A stretch of DNA of 64,000 bases, from NCBI GenBank assembly GCA_043228905.1, contig JBHGNT010000018.1:496001-560000 (forward strand), given 5' to 3'. The DNA comes from Azolla caroliniana. Taxonomy: Eukaryota > Polypodiophyta. The notes under the pieces are model-generated. The model saw nothing but the letters and a program-made list of their open reading frames with translations, was not told the DNA's origin and made no database searches. A program made the translations under genes and the position numbers. Shown here piece by piece: positions 11,218 to 24,317 of the stretch. The stretch's first letter is position 1. Each line of letters starts with the position of its first letter.

Positions 11218-14200
11218 TCGTCTTCGGAGGTCAAATATGACCTATGAGACCAAAAATATTACATTTCACGTGATACGTGTGAAAGTGAGTAGTGACTCTC
11301 AATGTTCAAGAAGTTTACCAATGAATGTTGCAATCAAGAGTGCACATTGTGGTTGTGAGAGGAATTCATGCAAGGATTGGGTTCGGTCGAAGAGATGTGG
11401 AAAGCATGGTCGAATATGATCAAAGGCAGAGCATTGTATCAAAGTGTGATACTCAGACTTGCAAACTTGTTTAGGGCAAAGTGTGCATAGCCGACCACTC
11501 TCATCACTTGTGCCCCAACACCATGTTTCACATTGCAACGCATGTGAGCTAAGTCGCATGGAAGCAATAGTTCGAATGGTAGATAACGGTATGGGCTCTA
11601 ATATGTATCGATGTGTACGATTTCCCCGTTCCGCAAAGAATATGGTTTTTTAGTTAGGTGCAACATGTGTAGTATAATGTGTGAAGCGCGAGCCTCCACA
11701 TTTGTCCCATGTCATGATACATTGGCGTTGCAAAAAGGCCTCATTTACAGAGGAATCTAATGATGCATCATGAAGCAAGTGTCTCACATCCCATCTACCA
11801 AATCATTTTTCTATATCTTGCATTCAACCGGAACACAAAATTTTGCTTTTATACGTCTTTTGGATCTTTTTGCTTGCTTCCCACGCAATTCTAAGAAGTC
11901 GATGTGAGGGACTTTTATGAACCTTAAGCATGTATTCAACAACCCTTTCCATGGCCATGATCTCAATGGGAAGTGATCCCGTCTCAAGGAGGAGGGTGTA
12001 GGGCGTTTGTTTCTTAACTTGTAGAAACTTTGTAAGAAAATGTTTTTGGACATTTTCAAACTCTTTCCACATAGATTTAGGGATGTTACTGCCCCATACT
12101 TCCACCCCATCGAGAAGAACCGGTGTCACCAAAGTGTCGAAAAGATATTTCTTAAGGACCCAACACTTAATATCTCCAAGATTGCATGTGTTCTCAAATG
12201 CATAGTATGCTCGCTTACCCGCCTCTAAGCGGTGTGTAGCACATTCATTCCATCTATGATTTGAAGGAACTTCAAGGCCAAGATATTTGAAGCTTTCCAC
12301 ACATTCAAGTGGCTCATTGTTGTACATAATGCATGGTTTATCTCTTTTTTGGCTCTTCACAAGCATAATCTTTGTTTTAGAGCTATTGACACTTAACTTA
12401 GTATTCATGCAAATTTTTTCTAATGCCTTCATAAGCTTTTGTGCATCTCCTAAAGTATTTTCAAAAAGCACTACAACATCTGCATATAGCAAAAGCATAA
12501 TCACAACATTCCCAATGGCAACATCTTCAACACATTCTTCCTTTGCAAACTTGGTAATCATTTCTTCCAATTCATGAATGCATAGACCAAATAGTGTTGG
12601 TGAGAGTGGGCATCATTGCTTAACACCAATAGTGCTTTTGAAAAAATTTGAAAGTTTATCTCTCATGCGCACACAACATATAACCTTCTCATAAATTCGG
12701 GAAATTGCAAGAATATATTTACTTGGCACCTCAAGTTCTTCCATTCACCTCCAAAGATGCTCACGAGGTACCATATCAAATGCTTTCTATAAGTCTACAA
12801 AGCAACAATATAAACCTTTACCTCTAAGGCGACTTTCCTCCATTAATACTCAAAGGGTGATAAGGTGATCAATGGTGCTATGATGTTTTTGAAAGCCATC
12901 TTGTCCATAAGCTCTCTTACCATTTTTTTCAGCCCATACACTTATCTTTGATTCCATAATACATCCAAATAGTTTTGCCATTAATGAGCCAACCATGATG
13001 GTTCGATAGTTGTTTACATTATTTACATCTCCACCTTTATGTAAAGGTTTGATCCAATTTGTTGTCCAATCGTACGACATACCATGTTGTAATGCATCAT
13101 TAAACATATTGCTTATCCATATATGTGCTTCCTTTCCCGTCCATTTGAGCATTTCAGCCTTTATATATTGAAGATCGTTTGCCTTTCGAGAGGCCAATTT
13201 CTTAAGTCCTATGCATATATCTTCAATTATAAAGAAGGGAGGCATATGTGAAAGAGAACCATAACACATCATCTTTCTGGCAAGAGGTAACTCATATAAA
13301 TTCTTACAATGCATAGACAAGTCGTGAAGAGTTAAGTCACCATAACTCTCAACACGTTTCCCCTTCAGATTTCCCCAAAATTTAGCACATGCATGTGTTT
13401 TCTCTTGCGTTTGGATAAATTGTTGAGTAACTTCCCATATATAACCATAAAGCACTTTCTAGCTTCACGACATTCTTTATCAAACCATTTTTTTCTTAAG
13501 TTTCTTGGTGCATTTCCAAGATGTGCGGTTGGTCGAAAAACATTTATTTGTACAGGAGAGAATGACTTTCTTGAAAGCTTCCCATTTGCATTCTAGTGTG
13601 GCTCCATGTTGTATCTTTGTCATTTGTAACATATCCTCAACCATATTGGAATACATGGGTGCTCGCTTAAGGTTCATGCTCAAGTGCGGTTGTTTATTAT
13701 CTTCAATAGCCTTCTCACAATCAAACCTATGTGCCATACATTTGAGATCAATACATAAAGGCCTATGATTGGATTCCGGTGTCCATTCACCAAGTGAGAA
13801 TTTATATATACGATCCAAAATACCTTCGGAAAGTAGCACATAGTCAATCACACTATTTCCGTTGTGTTTTCTACATGTAAAACCATTAGTGTTGGGCCAT
13901 AAGGAAATACCATTTGCAATAAGCAATCCGGTACTATTGCACATTTGTAGGAGTAACTTCCCAAATTGGTCCAGATCTTTTTCATCGATAGAAGAGCGGC
14001 TATACATTTGCATATCCTCTTGCATCCTTGATATATGTGGCATGAAAGATTCTTGTGAATCAAGTTGGAAACTTCTTGTAAGAGCATTCATGTCACCAAA
14101 GACAATAACTTCCCCTTTGGATTTGAAAAAAGCAATATCATCTTCTAGATTGGCAAAAGGTTGATCTTTATCCAAACAAGCATAAAAGTTAGAATCTTGA

Positions 14201-15410
14201 TGAGGAATGTAACATCCAACTACAAAAGTGGACAAATCATTAGGTGTTTCTATTTTGAGCCATATGTAGCATTTATGTTCATCATTTTTTATGATTGACA
14301 CATATTTCTCTATTTCCTTCTTAATCAAACATGCCACCCCTCATTGTCCTCTTCTTTGTCTTGGATTTTTCTTCCATATCAAAGAGTGTACATTATAGTT
14401 TCCTAAACCTTGAATCCTTTGAGTATCATGCTCCCATGTTTTAACAAGAAGTGTTATATCCGAATCATCGATGAACTCCTCTATGCCAAAGCCTGCATTC
14501 CATGGGTATCCATTGCAATTCCAAAAGCATAGTCGTAAAAGGCGTGGGTTAGTCTCATAGGTCATGTGTCCCTATTTGCCTACATTTCCATCTTTAGGCA
14601 CATCCTTAACCTTATTTTTCAATCTTTCTTCATATGCTTTACGACGAGCATTTTGTTGTGAGATAGTACGATCTTTACTCACAAAGCATTGCGTACCTTT
14701 GAGGTATACCCAACTATTTTTTAGTATGATCCGCCGCTTTGTATCATTTGTCATTGTGCATACAATAGGCCTTTCTCCGGAGCGAGTAACACCATGTTTC
14801 CCAACTCGGTGTGCCCCATATACATTCACATCTAACATCCCATAATGCATGCTAAAAAATTCACCAATGGCCTTTCCAAGGGATGCGGGTGTTTCCATAC
14901 TCTCTTCTTTAATCCCACAGACGACAATGTTCTTTGATCGTCATTCACGTTCTTTCAATTCTCAGACATCTATGCTTTCTATATTCTTCTCTTGATGCAT
15001 CACATGCATATTAGATGAGTTTGATACCACATCCCCGCCACACACATCGGCCCATGACTTCATTGTACATACATTTTTCATCTCACTTACATCCCGCCTC
15101 ATGGTGTCCAATTTTTCTTCTTTTAATGCTTCCTTTAACTCAATCTTGTTAAGGAGCTCATTTGGTTCGAAAGAAGCTCTTTTACATTCTTGAATCTCTT
15201 CTTGAAGTTTTGCAACCACTTGTTTAAGACTTTCATTCTCAATGACAACAATTTGGAGCTTTGCATTCTCTTTCATTAACGTCCTAATCTCTTCACCTTG
15301 CTTGTTTATGGTTTCTTGAAGAGAAATCAAGTGACTCATAAGCATTTTGTCCATTGCATTGGTATCGAGATTTGTTGGTGATCTCAGCTCATTATAAATC
15401 ATACCCCCGA
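11218..15410 (-). mobile_element. LINE (L1-type non-LTR retrotransposon), degenerate copy 1
   Basis: Read on the minus strand: ORF1 with a coiled coil and an RNA-binding-like part (15402-14572), an APE-type endonuclease (14565-13480, VFGDMNALTR and VIDYVLLSEG motifs), a reverse transcriptase (13455-11824), and a cysteine-histidine knuckle near the C terminus (11559-11299, CTLC...H...C). The RT core carries ASRKANDL, QDGFQKHHSTIDHL, MLLLYADVVVLF in place of the usual YADD box, and NSSKTKIML. Stops and frameshifts interrupt each part, so it is inactive. The 5' end is lost: the sequence jumps at about 15410 into a Copia fragment, whereas copy 2 continues for another 35 bp of coding sequence and its leader. 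Confidence 0.88.
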
Positions 15411-15960
15411 ACTAATTGTATTCTCTCTGATTATAGTGAAGTTTTGGTGACCCAAAAGGCACCCGTGGTTTTTTCCCCTGATTCAGGATATTCCACGTAA
15501 ATCGTGTGTTGCTTGTTTCTGTTTTGTGTCTTAGTATAATTGTTGTTTGCATCTGAGTGTATATCACTTCAAACTAGTATCAAAGCAATAGGTTCTAGAT
15601 GGAAAGAAGTATGAGTGGATTTCCAGGGATGATCGTTCTAAATTCCCATAACTATGCTGATTGGAAGATCAAGATGAAGGATCTTCTAATAGTCAAAGAC
15701 CTATATGAGTTGATAGATAGGTAGGATATACCAACAAGGGTAATAGAGTCTGAGTGGTATGTCCTAAATAGAAAGGTTATGGCAACCATAAGACAGTGTG
15801 TAGACATTATCATTCTACATCATGTAGCAAGTGATACAAATGCCTACGAGTTGTGGCTTAAACTGAACGATGCCCGTGGTTTTTCCCTGATTCGGGATTT
15901 TCCACGTAAATCGTGTGTTGCTTGTTTTCTGTTTTGTGTCTCAGCACAATTGTTGTTTAG
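15411..15960 (+). mobile_element. Copia retrotransposon fragment (LTR end, primer site, gag start), copy 1
   Basis: The end of an LTR is followed by a primer-binding site resembling the initiator-tRNA-Met complement (CTAGTATCAAAGCAATAGG, 15571-15589). A gag start follows at 15599 (MERSMSGFPGM, NYADWKIKMKDLL) with an in-frame TAG at about 15722. The fragment then stops, with LTR-like sequence repeated at 15865-15955, and joins PI4K 3' UTR sequence. The same fragment occurs at 57510-57984. Confidence 0.8.
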
Positions 15961-16340
15961 ATCTTGTGCCATAGTTTCTCATTTAAGTGTTACTAGTGAG
16001 TCTCCAAGATAATGCTTCTGCGGATGTTGTTTGGGCTTGATTATGTTTGTGTAGAAGTTGAGCTTATATATACCTCTCGTAAAATTGTACATTCTTTTAT
16101 TGACAGTTCTTTCCGAGTTTTCCTCTCCATTGAAGGATGGATGGGCTTGTAAACAAACTCCTCTGTTTTTGCTTGTAACATGTACATTACTGGTTTGATG
16201 TGTTTTATTCTATGACAATGTGGAAAAGTATCATAAATGTTTCGCGCAAGGAGGCTTAGATTGAAACAACTCAAGAGTTAATCCATTTAAGGTAGTGAAG
16301 TTTGGAATGGTAATTGGATAATGGAACACTAATAAAGTTT
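15961..16340 (+). pseudogene. PI4K-gamma 3' UTR fragment B
   Basis: Matches the sequence that follows the PI4K-gamma stop codon (6301 onward), without any coding part. It continues into the same spacer found downstream of the parent gene, so it begins another duplicated unit truncated at its left by the Copia fragment. Confidence 0.88.
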
Positions 16341-17077
16341 GAGTTTATCTGAAGGACATTTCAGACACAATGCACAATGAAAGCTCGTACAGGGTTCAAT
16401 CCTAGTGACAATGCCAAAAAGTACAAGATATGCTTAGTGGGATTCCTGTTGGATTGGAGTGTAAATATTTAGAATGCTCTTTGCATGAAATAAGAACTAG
16501 AATTAAGACACATCGAATGTGGGTGGGGGTGTGGGGATATTACATGTTATTATTTATCAGATATTTTGAGATTTGTGTAAAGGGTGAACCTTTGGTAATG
16601 GTCAGTTTGAGGATTTCACCAAAGACATGATTGTTTAAAGTCAATCTTCGCCTTATGTTCACAATCTTGCAACTTTTAGGCATGGATTTTGTACGTATGC
16701 AACCGACCTTCAATCGAGAGTTGATGAAGAACACAACTTGATATACAAGGACAACAATGATTAACAATTCAATCCGTTACTAATGATATGCTAGGTAACG
16801 TATTACCAATATGGTGACACATAAAGCACTAACAACAAAAGCTTGCAACTTTTATGCTTGGGTTTGTGTGCATGGATTTTGTTATTTTCGAGATATCTAT
16901 GCAACCAACCTTCAACCTAGAGTTGATAAGAAACACAACTTGCTAACAAGGACAACATCACCAATACAATGTCTTACCCATGATATGGGTAGCTTATTAA
17001 TGATATGGTGACACATAATGCCCTAACAACAAAATGGAAACTAGTGCACACCACTCATGTTATTTGAGGTTCAAACA

Positions 17078-17114
<37 letters not shown>
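16341..17114. other. Unit spacer before metacaspase pseudogene 2
   Basis: Homologous to 6860-7567 and 23560-24317. It has no gene. A (GA)n run lies at 17080-17113, just before the pseudogene end. Confidence 0.6.
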
Positions 17115-17115
<1 letters not shown>

Positions 17116-18767
17116 TAACAAATGAAGGGAGAACCGGCATTTGCATTGGTACAATAGAAACTAGAAGATCTATCCTCACTACCCACTTGCTTAGCATAAC
17201 TATTATAGTTACTCGGCCCACCTTCGACTATTTGCTTAACAATTTGTGTTCCTAGAGATCCTACCAACCCACAAACCCACCTCCTCCTTGTTCATTATTA
17301 TCCCCTCCCATGGGAGATCAATCGTCACTATTATTATCCCCACTATTATCCCCAATATTATCCCCACTACCGTCAAACAAAGTTGTCCTTATGTTGCCTA
17401 CTTGTACATCATCTTTCCCCAACTTTTGTTTTAACAATTCTAACAAAATGTTCAATGGCAAAGGCTTGTTCTTTATCTCCACATCATCTCCGCCATAGCT
17501 CCCGTCCGAGTCGGTGTTTTTCGTAAATGCACTCCCATCCCGATCATTTCCATATCCTTCCCTTGAAGATTGGTAGCTATCTCCTATTTCCTCCTTTGAG
17601 TTCTCAATGAGGCCACCGCAATGGCCAGAATCTGAGACTATGGTGAGTTTGACATTAGGAGGAAGCTTATTCACCAAGGAATAGAACTCGTTATCTACAC
17701 ATCATAAGAAATGGATAAGTACACATTAATACATCCACAAGAAGTTTAGAATATTTGATGCTAAGAAAAAACACACTTTCTGTAGTTGTTATCACTATAG
17801 GCCCTAATGATTAACCCCTAACAAATATTACTTGTGTTCAAAGTAATATCAGTCTCTCCATGGATTCTACATAGTGTTCTTATATTAACACCATAATCAT
17901 CAAACTAATGCCGATCCCATACATTTGCAAACGAATGTGTAAGTTATGAAAGCATACTTAATGTTTATTTTGATTTTTACGTTTTTCACCGAAACTTTTA
18001 TACTTTAAAATAAAGTTTTACCTTATAATAAATAATGAATACAAAAGTATGGTATTTACCCTACTTTGAGGGTGTTTACCATACTCGAATGCGAATGCAT
18101 GTATGGTACGTATGGTTCATACCATTGGTCGTAACATACTCAAATGCATTTGCAAACATACTTTTCCATACGTATATGTTTGCAATGTGATGTGTATGTT
18201 ATGAAAACATACACGTTTTTACCTTAATTTTCTTAACTTAAAAATAACGTTTTACCGTATAATAAATAACAAATACAAAAATATGGTATTTACCATACTT
18301 GGAAGGTGTTAACTATACATGAATGATCGAAACCTACTCAAATGCAAATATACGTGTGGTGCGTATGGTTCACTATTCTTTGGACTCAATATCAACATCT
18401 AGTAATGAATGCAATCATATTGGCACATACCATTGATTAAATTCAGGTAAGACGGGACGATACATTCGTCATAGCCCGTCTCGTCGTCGTCTACAGGAAC
18501 ACGGGTACCACGGTCATTGTAGTGGAAGTAGAGGATGTCGTCGGGTGCCGACTCAGAAATGAGGTCGTGGAGGGCTTGGTGGATATTGGCACCCGTCGGT
18601 TTAGTGTAGTTGTCATCGGTGTCAATGAGCACCATAATGTCTTCTTGAGAGAATCCATACTTGTCCAATAGGAGCTTGCGCATGTTCCACACATCGTTGA
18701 CACATCCGTGAAGTTCAGATTCTATGCCCGGGTAGTTACAGCCCACTAAGACAACCATCTTATCCAT
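17115..18767 (-). pseudogene. Metacaspase pseudogene 2 with both catalytic residues replaced
   Basis: Exon 1 (18767-18431) is open from ATG to a GT donor but 12 nt shorter than its paralogues. Exon 2 starts at 17694 after an AG acceptor. The catalytic HYSGHGTR is HYNDRGTR, and SDSCHSGG is SDSGHCGG, so His is Arg and Cys is Gly, with a new Cys two residues on. A TGA at about 17318 replaces an Arg codon in the linker. Several hundred bases of the p10 region are then missing, leaving only the last codons (17115-17150). The intron carries a 450-bp AT-rich insertion. It could still give a truncated p20-like product, but not an active protease of the known type. Confidence 0.88.
17900..18375. mobile_element. 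AT-rich MITE-like insertion in the intron of metacaspase pseudogene 2
   Basis: This block is absent from the introns of metacaspases 1, 3 and 5, but a shorter copy is at about 39660-39950. Motifs such as CATACGTAT, AAATGCATTTGCAAACATAC and TATGGTATTTACC recur in both orientations, suggesting a foldback element. Clean terminal repeats and a target duplication were not found. Confidence 0.4.
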
Positions 18768-20786
18768 TATGTTTGTATAATGCTCTCTCTCTCTCTGTTT
18801 GTGGTTGTCAAGGTTAGGTCTTAAGTTGTCTCACCATCTCTCCACTGGTTAGATTTTATAATATGTAGTGTCTTTGTAACGGATCAATGTGAGACCTTGC
18901 TCAGTCTTCTCAAGGACAAGTGACCTATGTGGGGCCAACCAATTTGGATGCCCTGCTTTGACATTTTCATCACCCGAAACAATCGAAACACGACGCGGCA
19001 GGGCCGCAAAAGAAAAGAAAAGAAAAGTAAAGACATGGTGATCCCCTCCCTAATCAAAGATGGATTCTGCACTTACCTTCTCATTTTTGAACCATAGGTC
19101 AAAGGTGGAAACCTCGTGATACAACAAGACAATGGAGTCCCTTTTCATACTTTGACTTGTTAAACTCTTGAGCATATAACTATATACAATAGCTAAGAAT
19201 GGAATCATAGGAACAAAAGAATTGTCTTCACAAACCTTATATTATTATAGAAGGATGGTTTTTTGTTTTACATATCTATCTCCACATATTCCTAAATTAA
19301 TTACATTATGTTATATTTCCAAGCTTCAAAGCTTTTGCCCCACATGGACCCTTCAAAATTGGCCTTGTTTTGTGTGCCTATGCCCACAAAATGTTAATAA
19401 CCTGACTCCTTTAAGAAATAATTGTTCATTTCAATTTTTGTTTTTGATATTATTCTCGGACAAAATGTTCTTTTCACATCCAATTGATGATAGCGGCAAA
19501 GTTTCATTATCCATGGAGCTGCTTGTTCCTCCCACTCATCACAATTACAACAATCTTCCCAACACAAGTGCATGCATGGTTGTATCGCTAAACCAACTTC
19601 TCATCTCCAAAGTAAAAGATTGTCTTTCTCTTGATTTTATTCTTTGTTTATGCAATGTATATGAATCATTCCCAAAATGATTATATAACACATATGACAC
19701 TCTTGTGCATGCATCTAACTTTTCCAACTATTTATCATAGTATTTTGGACATTTGGGGCTTGAACTATATCAAAATCATTCTTCAAACCACGACATTATA
19801 GAACAATCAAATTTCTTACATAGGTTTGACACCAATTGATCATATGAGCAGTTGCTATGTGATATATTTCTTGTATATGATCTTCATCACCTTTATACAT
19901 TGAATCCCATTGTGCCTTTAATATCCACAAAACTCATAAATATGTTTCCATTATGTACCTTTCTCATGAAAATTTTAGAATGAAATGCATCTATAACAAA
20001 TGTATCATCAAGGAATGCCAAATGGAAAACTGTTTCAAATGGTTGATTCAAGAGGTTTTCCAATACTAGCAATATTTGGATATACCCTTAAAGTTAACTA
20101 TTCAACATGTTAATCTCTCCAATCACATCGCAAACAAACTGAACAAAAGTTGCACCCACTAGTAATTAAGGTCTCTTTACATTTTCCCATAGTAATGAAC
20201 CTCTCAATAAAACAATTTCAACAAGATGTCGTGTACAAACACCAAATAAAGGATGATTGATGTATCCATCTAAATGCTAGAAGCAACGATTAAAGATCAA
20301 CAAGCTTGAGATAGGCAGGTTAGAGTATAGCCTCAACTATGTGGTAGAAAATTCAAAACTATCTCATTTAGTTCTATACTCAAAAAGTTTAATTTATTGG
20401 TGTGTAATCTTGATATCGAATTGGGAGTACAACAAATATATGAGCAAATAGCTAGGCACATGATCTAGTGAATCCACTCACTCGCTATACTGTGGATGTA
20501 TTGTGCCATCTTGATATAAAATGTTGTGATGAAGATAGCCACACGATTGATTGCCTTAAAGTTGAGACTTACTAATAAGTGTTGTATTCCGTTTGTGCAA
20601 ACTAAACAAGCATACGGAGTTTGGTTTTGTAGATATTAGGACTAATATATTCCATCAAATGTAGTGTTTGACGTAGTGAAAGTCCCTTACCCTAGGTCAT
20701 TTTATTAGTCGGATTTGAGCTAGCCAAACTCCTTCGCTTGAGTCACTTTATTGTTAAGAGATTTATTTCCCTATGCTAGAGGCAAT
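18768..20786. other. Upstream flank of the metacaspase unit
   Basis: No gene is seen. The sequence from about 19200 to 20720 recurs at 26160-27100, 42700-43620 and 51870-53250, in the same order relative to the metacaspases, so it belongs to the duplicated unit. Short frames such as 19222-19680 lie in this repeated DNA and have no recognisable domain. Confidence 0.6.
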
Positions 20787-21316
20787 TAACAACATGCAAT
20801 GGTTTGGTTTGGTTCGTTTCGAGAGTGTTAAACTCAAACCGTTTTAATTTTTTGAAACTTAAACCGACCAAACCAAACCAAACCAAACCAAACCAAACCA
20901 AACCAAAACCACAAAACCATTTAAACCGAAACAATTAAAACCGAATTATTAAACCGCTAAAACCACGATTTCACGAATTGGTTTCGGTTTTCAAGTTACA
21001 TAAAAATTCAAAATTTCAAATTTCAATTTCAAGATTTTATATTTTTCAATATTTAAAATTTAAAATTTTCAAAATATAATTATTTCCCCTAAAATGTCAG
21101 AATCAAGCCGAAAAATGAAAAGGTTGTCCAAAAAGTATAAAAAAATAATAAAGTGACTGCCCTAAATCGTTTAAGCCACGATTTCAAACCGTTTAAAGCG
21201 AACAGAAACCAAATTGTTAAAAAAAACTCGAACTTGAATTGAACCAAACCATATAAACTATTAAGTCGCGGTTTCACGGTTCTGATCGGTTAAAATGGAA
21301 CTGTTGACAATTGCTA
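20787..21316. mobile_element. Non-autonomous hAT-like MITE a (530 bp)
   Basis: Ends are TAACAACATGCAATGG and its imperfect inverted form CTGTTGACAATTGCTA, related to the ends of the hAT element at 45797. An exact 8-bp target duplication, GAGGCAAT, flanks it (20779-20786 and 21317-21324). The inside is AT-rich with AACCAAACC-type subterminal repeats and no coding capacity. Confidence 0.85.
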
Positions 21317-21601
21317 GAGGCAATTGAGCAAAGTGGTAGAAGGTATAACAATTGAGCATAGAGAGCCACATGAAAAAGACATGGAATCCCTACAATTAAA
21401 AATCCTAAACCTATAATTAGACCCCAAACAAAAGAAGTAATCTGTATGTGTCAATGAATGTCCATGGGGTAGTGGCTAAGGGCCTCGATAAACACATTGC
21501 AACCTAACTAGTGTGGAGAAGTTTAGGACTACTCACATGTTTGTTTTAATTAGCTCATTGATTGGCAAGAATGCGCGCGACTACGATCAGTGTGACATCA
21601 G

Positions 21602-21766
21602 GAATTACAGAAATAACCCCTTACCTTTTACTTATTCACCAAGAAACAAAGCACTTCATTTGCACAACATGAAACACATACATATGTGCGGGGGGTTTTC
21701 CACACAAGTGGAACCCACACTTGAAAAGGTAATAAGTAAAAGGTAAGGGGTTATTTCTGTAATTTC
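21602..21766. mobile_element. Foldback MITE with about 34-bp terminal inverted repeats
   Basis: The left arm 21602-21636 and right arm 21731-21766 are inverted copies with one indel (both contain AGAAATAACCCCTTACC in opposite orientation). The 94-bp spacer has no coding capacity. The transposon superfamily is not clear, and no certain target duplication is seen. Confidence 0.7.
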
Positions 21767-21779
21767 AGCACTACTTTTA

Positions 21780-22640
21780 CTTATTGCTTATATGCCCCTA
21801 CGGAGGGGTACTGTAAGAAATAAAAAAAACGAAGCCAAAGAAAATCAGAAAACAGAGAGTGAAAAACACCTTGAGAGAAGACAGAGAGATTAGGAGAAAA
21901 CAGAGAGGGAGGAGACACAGAGAGATCGATTAAAAAGCACAAGAGAGATAGGTAAGGAAAGGAGGGAGTTAGAGACAACTTTGATCTCATCTGGTATCGT
22001 AGCCCTACTTCTGTCATCTGTGGAAGAGTTCTCCTCTCTGTCGATCTCACTCACTACACAATCTTACAGGTAAACCGTCCTACCTTCGTCTTAATGATAT
22101 GTCCGAGTAGAAGCAGGAAAACAAACAAATGATACCTAGGGTTGTTTGATCTTGATGTAATAGAAAGGAAATGTGTTCCAAACATCCACCGATGGGGATT
22201 TCCTTTTGCATCCATGTGTATGGTGAAACTGTTTTTGACTTGGTACCAAGTTTGTTGTAAATTAGATGGTTTAGTGATTCCACTGTGACGATGATGAGAG
22301 TTTTTGGATATTAACATTGTCAATCCTTTTTGCGAGACTGGTATGCCCTAAATGCAATATCTTTTGTACTTCAATCCCATAGTTATAAGTTATAACCAAC
22401 AGAAATTAAGGGTAAAAGAAAAGAATTTCAGTTCGTTGTGTGTGGTTGTCAATTATATTTTTGGCGCCCCGTTTTTCCTGACGTAATATAATTCGATGGT
22501 ATATCAGGTTCATGTCACAAAGCACAATAGGGTTATTCATGAGTTAGTCTCATTGTTTTGTTAGTAAGGGTTGGTCTACTTTGGCCGCAATATAAACTTG
22601 TTAACACTGAGCACGGTCTTGTTGGCACCTTAATCAAGTG
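21780..22640. other. Unassigned DNA, possibly a displaced leader exon
   Basis: A purine-rich stretch (21850-21970) is followed by a possible 5' donor, CAG/GTAAAC, at about 22068-22075, which resembles a plant leader exon. No coding region follows. The piece 22150-22200 matches 10348-10395, where it directly precedes PI4K fragment A, so it belongs to the duplicated unit. Confidence 0.3.
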
Positions 22641-22644
22641 AGTT

Positions 22645-22720
22645 TAGCATCAGAAGTGACAATGCATTTGCTGTGGCCTGTTTCGTCTTTATGGTCTGTT
22701 CAGCATCCAGGCTGACACCA
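22645..22720 (-). pseudogene. Possible relic of a metacaspase exon 1
   Basis: On the minus strand part of this stretch reads DETGHSKCIVTS, against [12 protein letters not shown] in the exon 1 of neighbouring metacaspases, at the expected place upstream of a PI4K fragment. Only about 60-75 bp are recognisable. It would be the trace of a further, nearly deleted unit. Confidence 0.45.
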
Positions 22721-22769
22721 TGTCGGCAGGCTTCGATTGGAAGATTACGGCGCCCTCCAGTTTAGGGTA

Positions 22770-23560
22770 GAGGAAGATTGTTTTGGAGATGGAAGTTGTG
22801 TGGCCCAAGTACCGATTTTAACCATGTCTCCCTCCTTTGGATGAAGATGGTCTATTGCTGGCAAACAAAGGAGTTTCAACTGTTAAATCTAGTTGTTTGA
22901 ACAAGAGACTTTCCTTAGGATCCCCAAGAAATATGTGGCATGTCAGTGGACATCAACCATTTGGTAGTCCCAGGATGAAAGCAATATCCTCAGTCATCCA
23001 GTCCCATGTGTTACAGAAGCATCAGTTTGAATCACCATAAGCCCACATATGGAAACTATGGTGGTAGGAAGAAATATCTGTTCAAACAGCACCCAAGATG
23101 AATGGGAAAGGCGTCTCTGCTGCTAATACAAATCAATTTTCTCTTGGGGACATGAGTGATGAAGAGTGGATGTGTTTTTTGAGCTGTTTCAGTAGTGTTT
23201 TGGAAGAAGCTCTGGCATCTAGGAGTAATCAGAATGTGAATTTCAATAGGCAGAGACTTGGGACCTCTTTTCAGTTTGATTTTGTGCCACATCTTCTCAT
23301 TTAAGTGTTTCTAGTAAGTCTCCAAGATAATGCTTCTGCGGATGTAGTTTGTGTAGAAATTGAGCTTATATATACCTCTTGTAAAATTGTAAATTCTTTT
23401 ATGGACAGTTCTTTCAGAGTTTTCCTCTCCATTGAACATGTACATTACTGGTTTGATGCATCTTATTCTATGACAATGTGGAAAAATATCATAAATGTTT
23501 CGCTCAGGGAGTCTTAAATTGAAACAACTCAAGAGTTAATCCATTTAAGGTAGTGAAGTT
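22770..23560 (+). pseudogene. PI4K-gamma 3'-end fragment C
   Basis: Covers about the last 180 codons and the 3' UTR of the parent gene. It starts at the GCFGDGSC region, lacks about 55 bp around ARGLPTSRE, and is frameshifted near 22978 (one extra A in the codons before SSRPM). The last block (23098-23280) is open, and its terminal codons read through the normal stop. It is more diverged than fragment A, so it is probably an older duplicate. Confidence 0.92.
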
Positions 23561-24317
23561 TGGAATGATAATTGGATAATGGAACACTAATAAAGTTTGT
23601 GCTTGTCTGAAAGACATTTCTGATACAATGCACCATGTAAGCTCGAAGAGGGTCCAATCCAAGTAACATAGGCATAAAGTATAAGCTATGCTTATTGGGA
23701 TTCCTGTTGGATTGGAGTGTAAATATTTAGAATGCTCGGCATGAAATAAGAACTGGAATTAAGACACATCAAATGTGGGTGGGGTTGTGGGGATACTTCA
23801 TGTAATTATTTATCACATCTTTTGAGATTGGTGTAAAGGGTAAACTTTTGGTAATGGTTAGTTTGAGGACATGATTGTGTAAAGTCTTATCTTCGCTTTC
23901 TGTTCTCAATCTTGCCACTTTTAGGCATGGATTTTGGACGTATGCAACCAGCCTTCAATCTAGAGTTGATAAATAACAGAACTTGATAACAAGGACAACA
24001 CCAATTAACAATACAATCTCTTACTGATGATATGGGTAGTGTATTAACAATATGGTGACACATAAAGCACTAGCAACAAAAGCTTGCAGCTTTTAGGCTT
24101 GGGTTTTTATACATGGATTTTGTTATTTCTGAGATATCTATTCAACAATTGGCTAACAAGGACAACACCACCAATTAAGAATACAATCCCTTACCAATGA
24201 TATTGGTAGCTTATTAATGAAACAGTGGCACATAAAGCACTAACAACAAAATGGAAACTAGTGCACACTACTCATGTTATTTGAATTTCCAACAAGGACA
24301 GAGTTGACACTAGATAA
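23561..24317. other. Unit spacer before metacaspase 3
   Basis: Diverged copy of the spacer at 6660-7567 and 40330-40897. No gene is seen. Confidence 0.6.
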
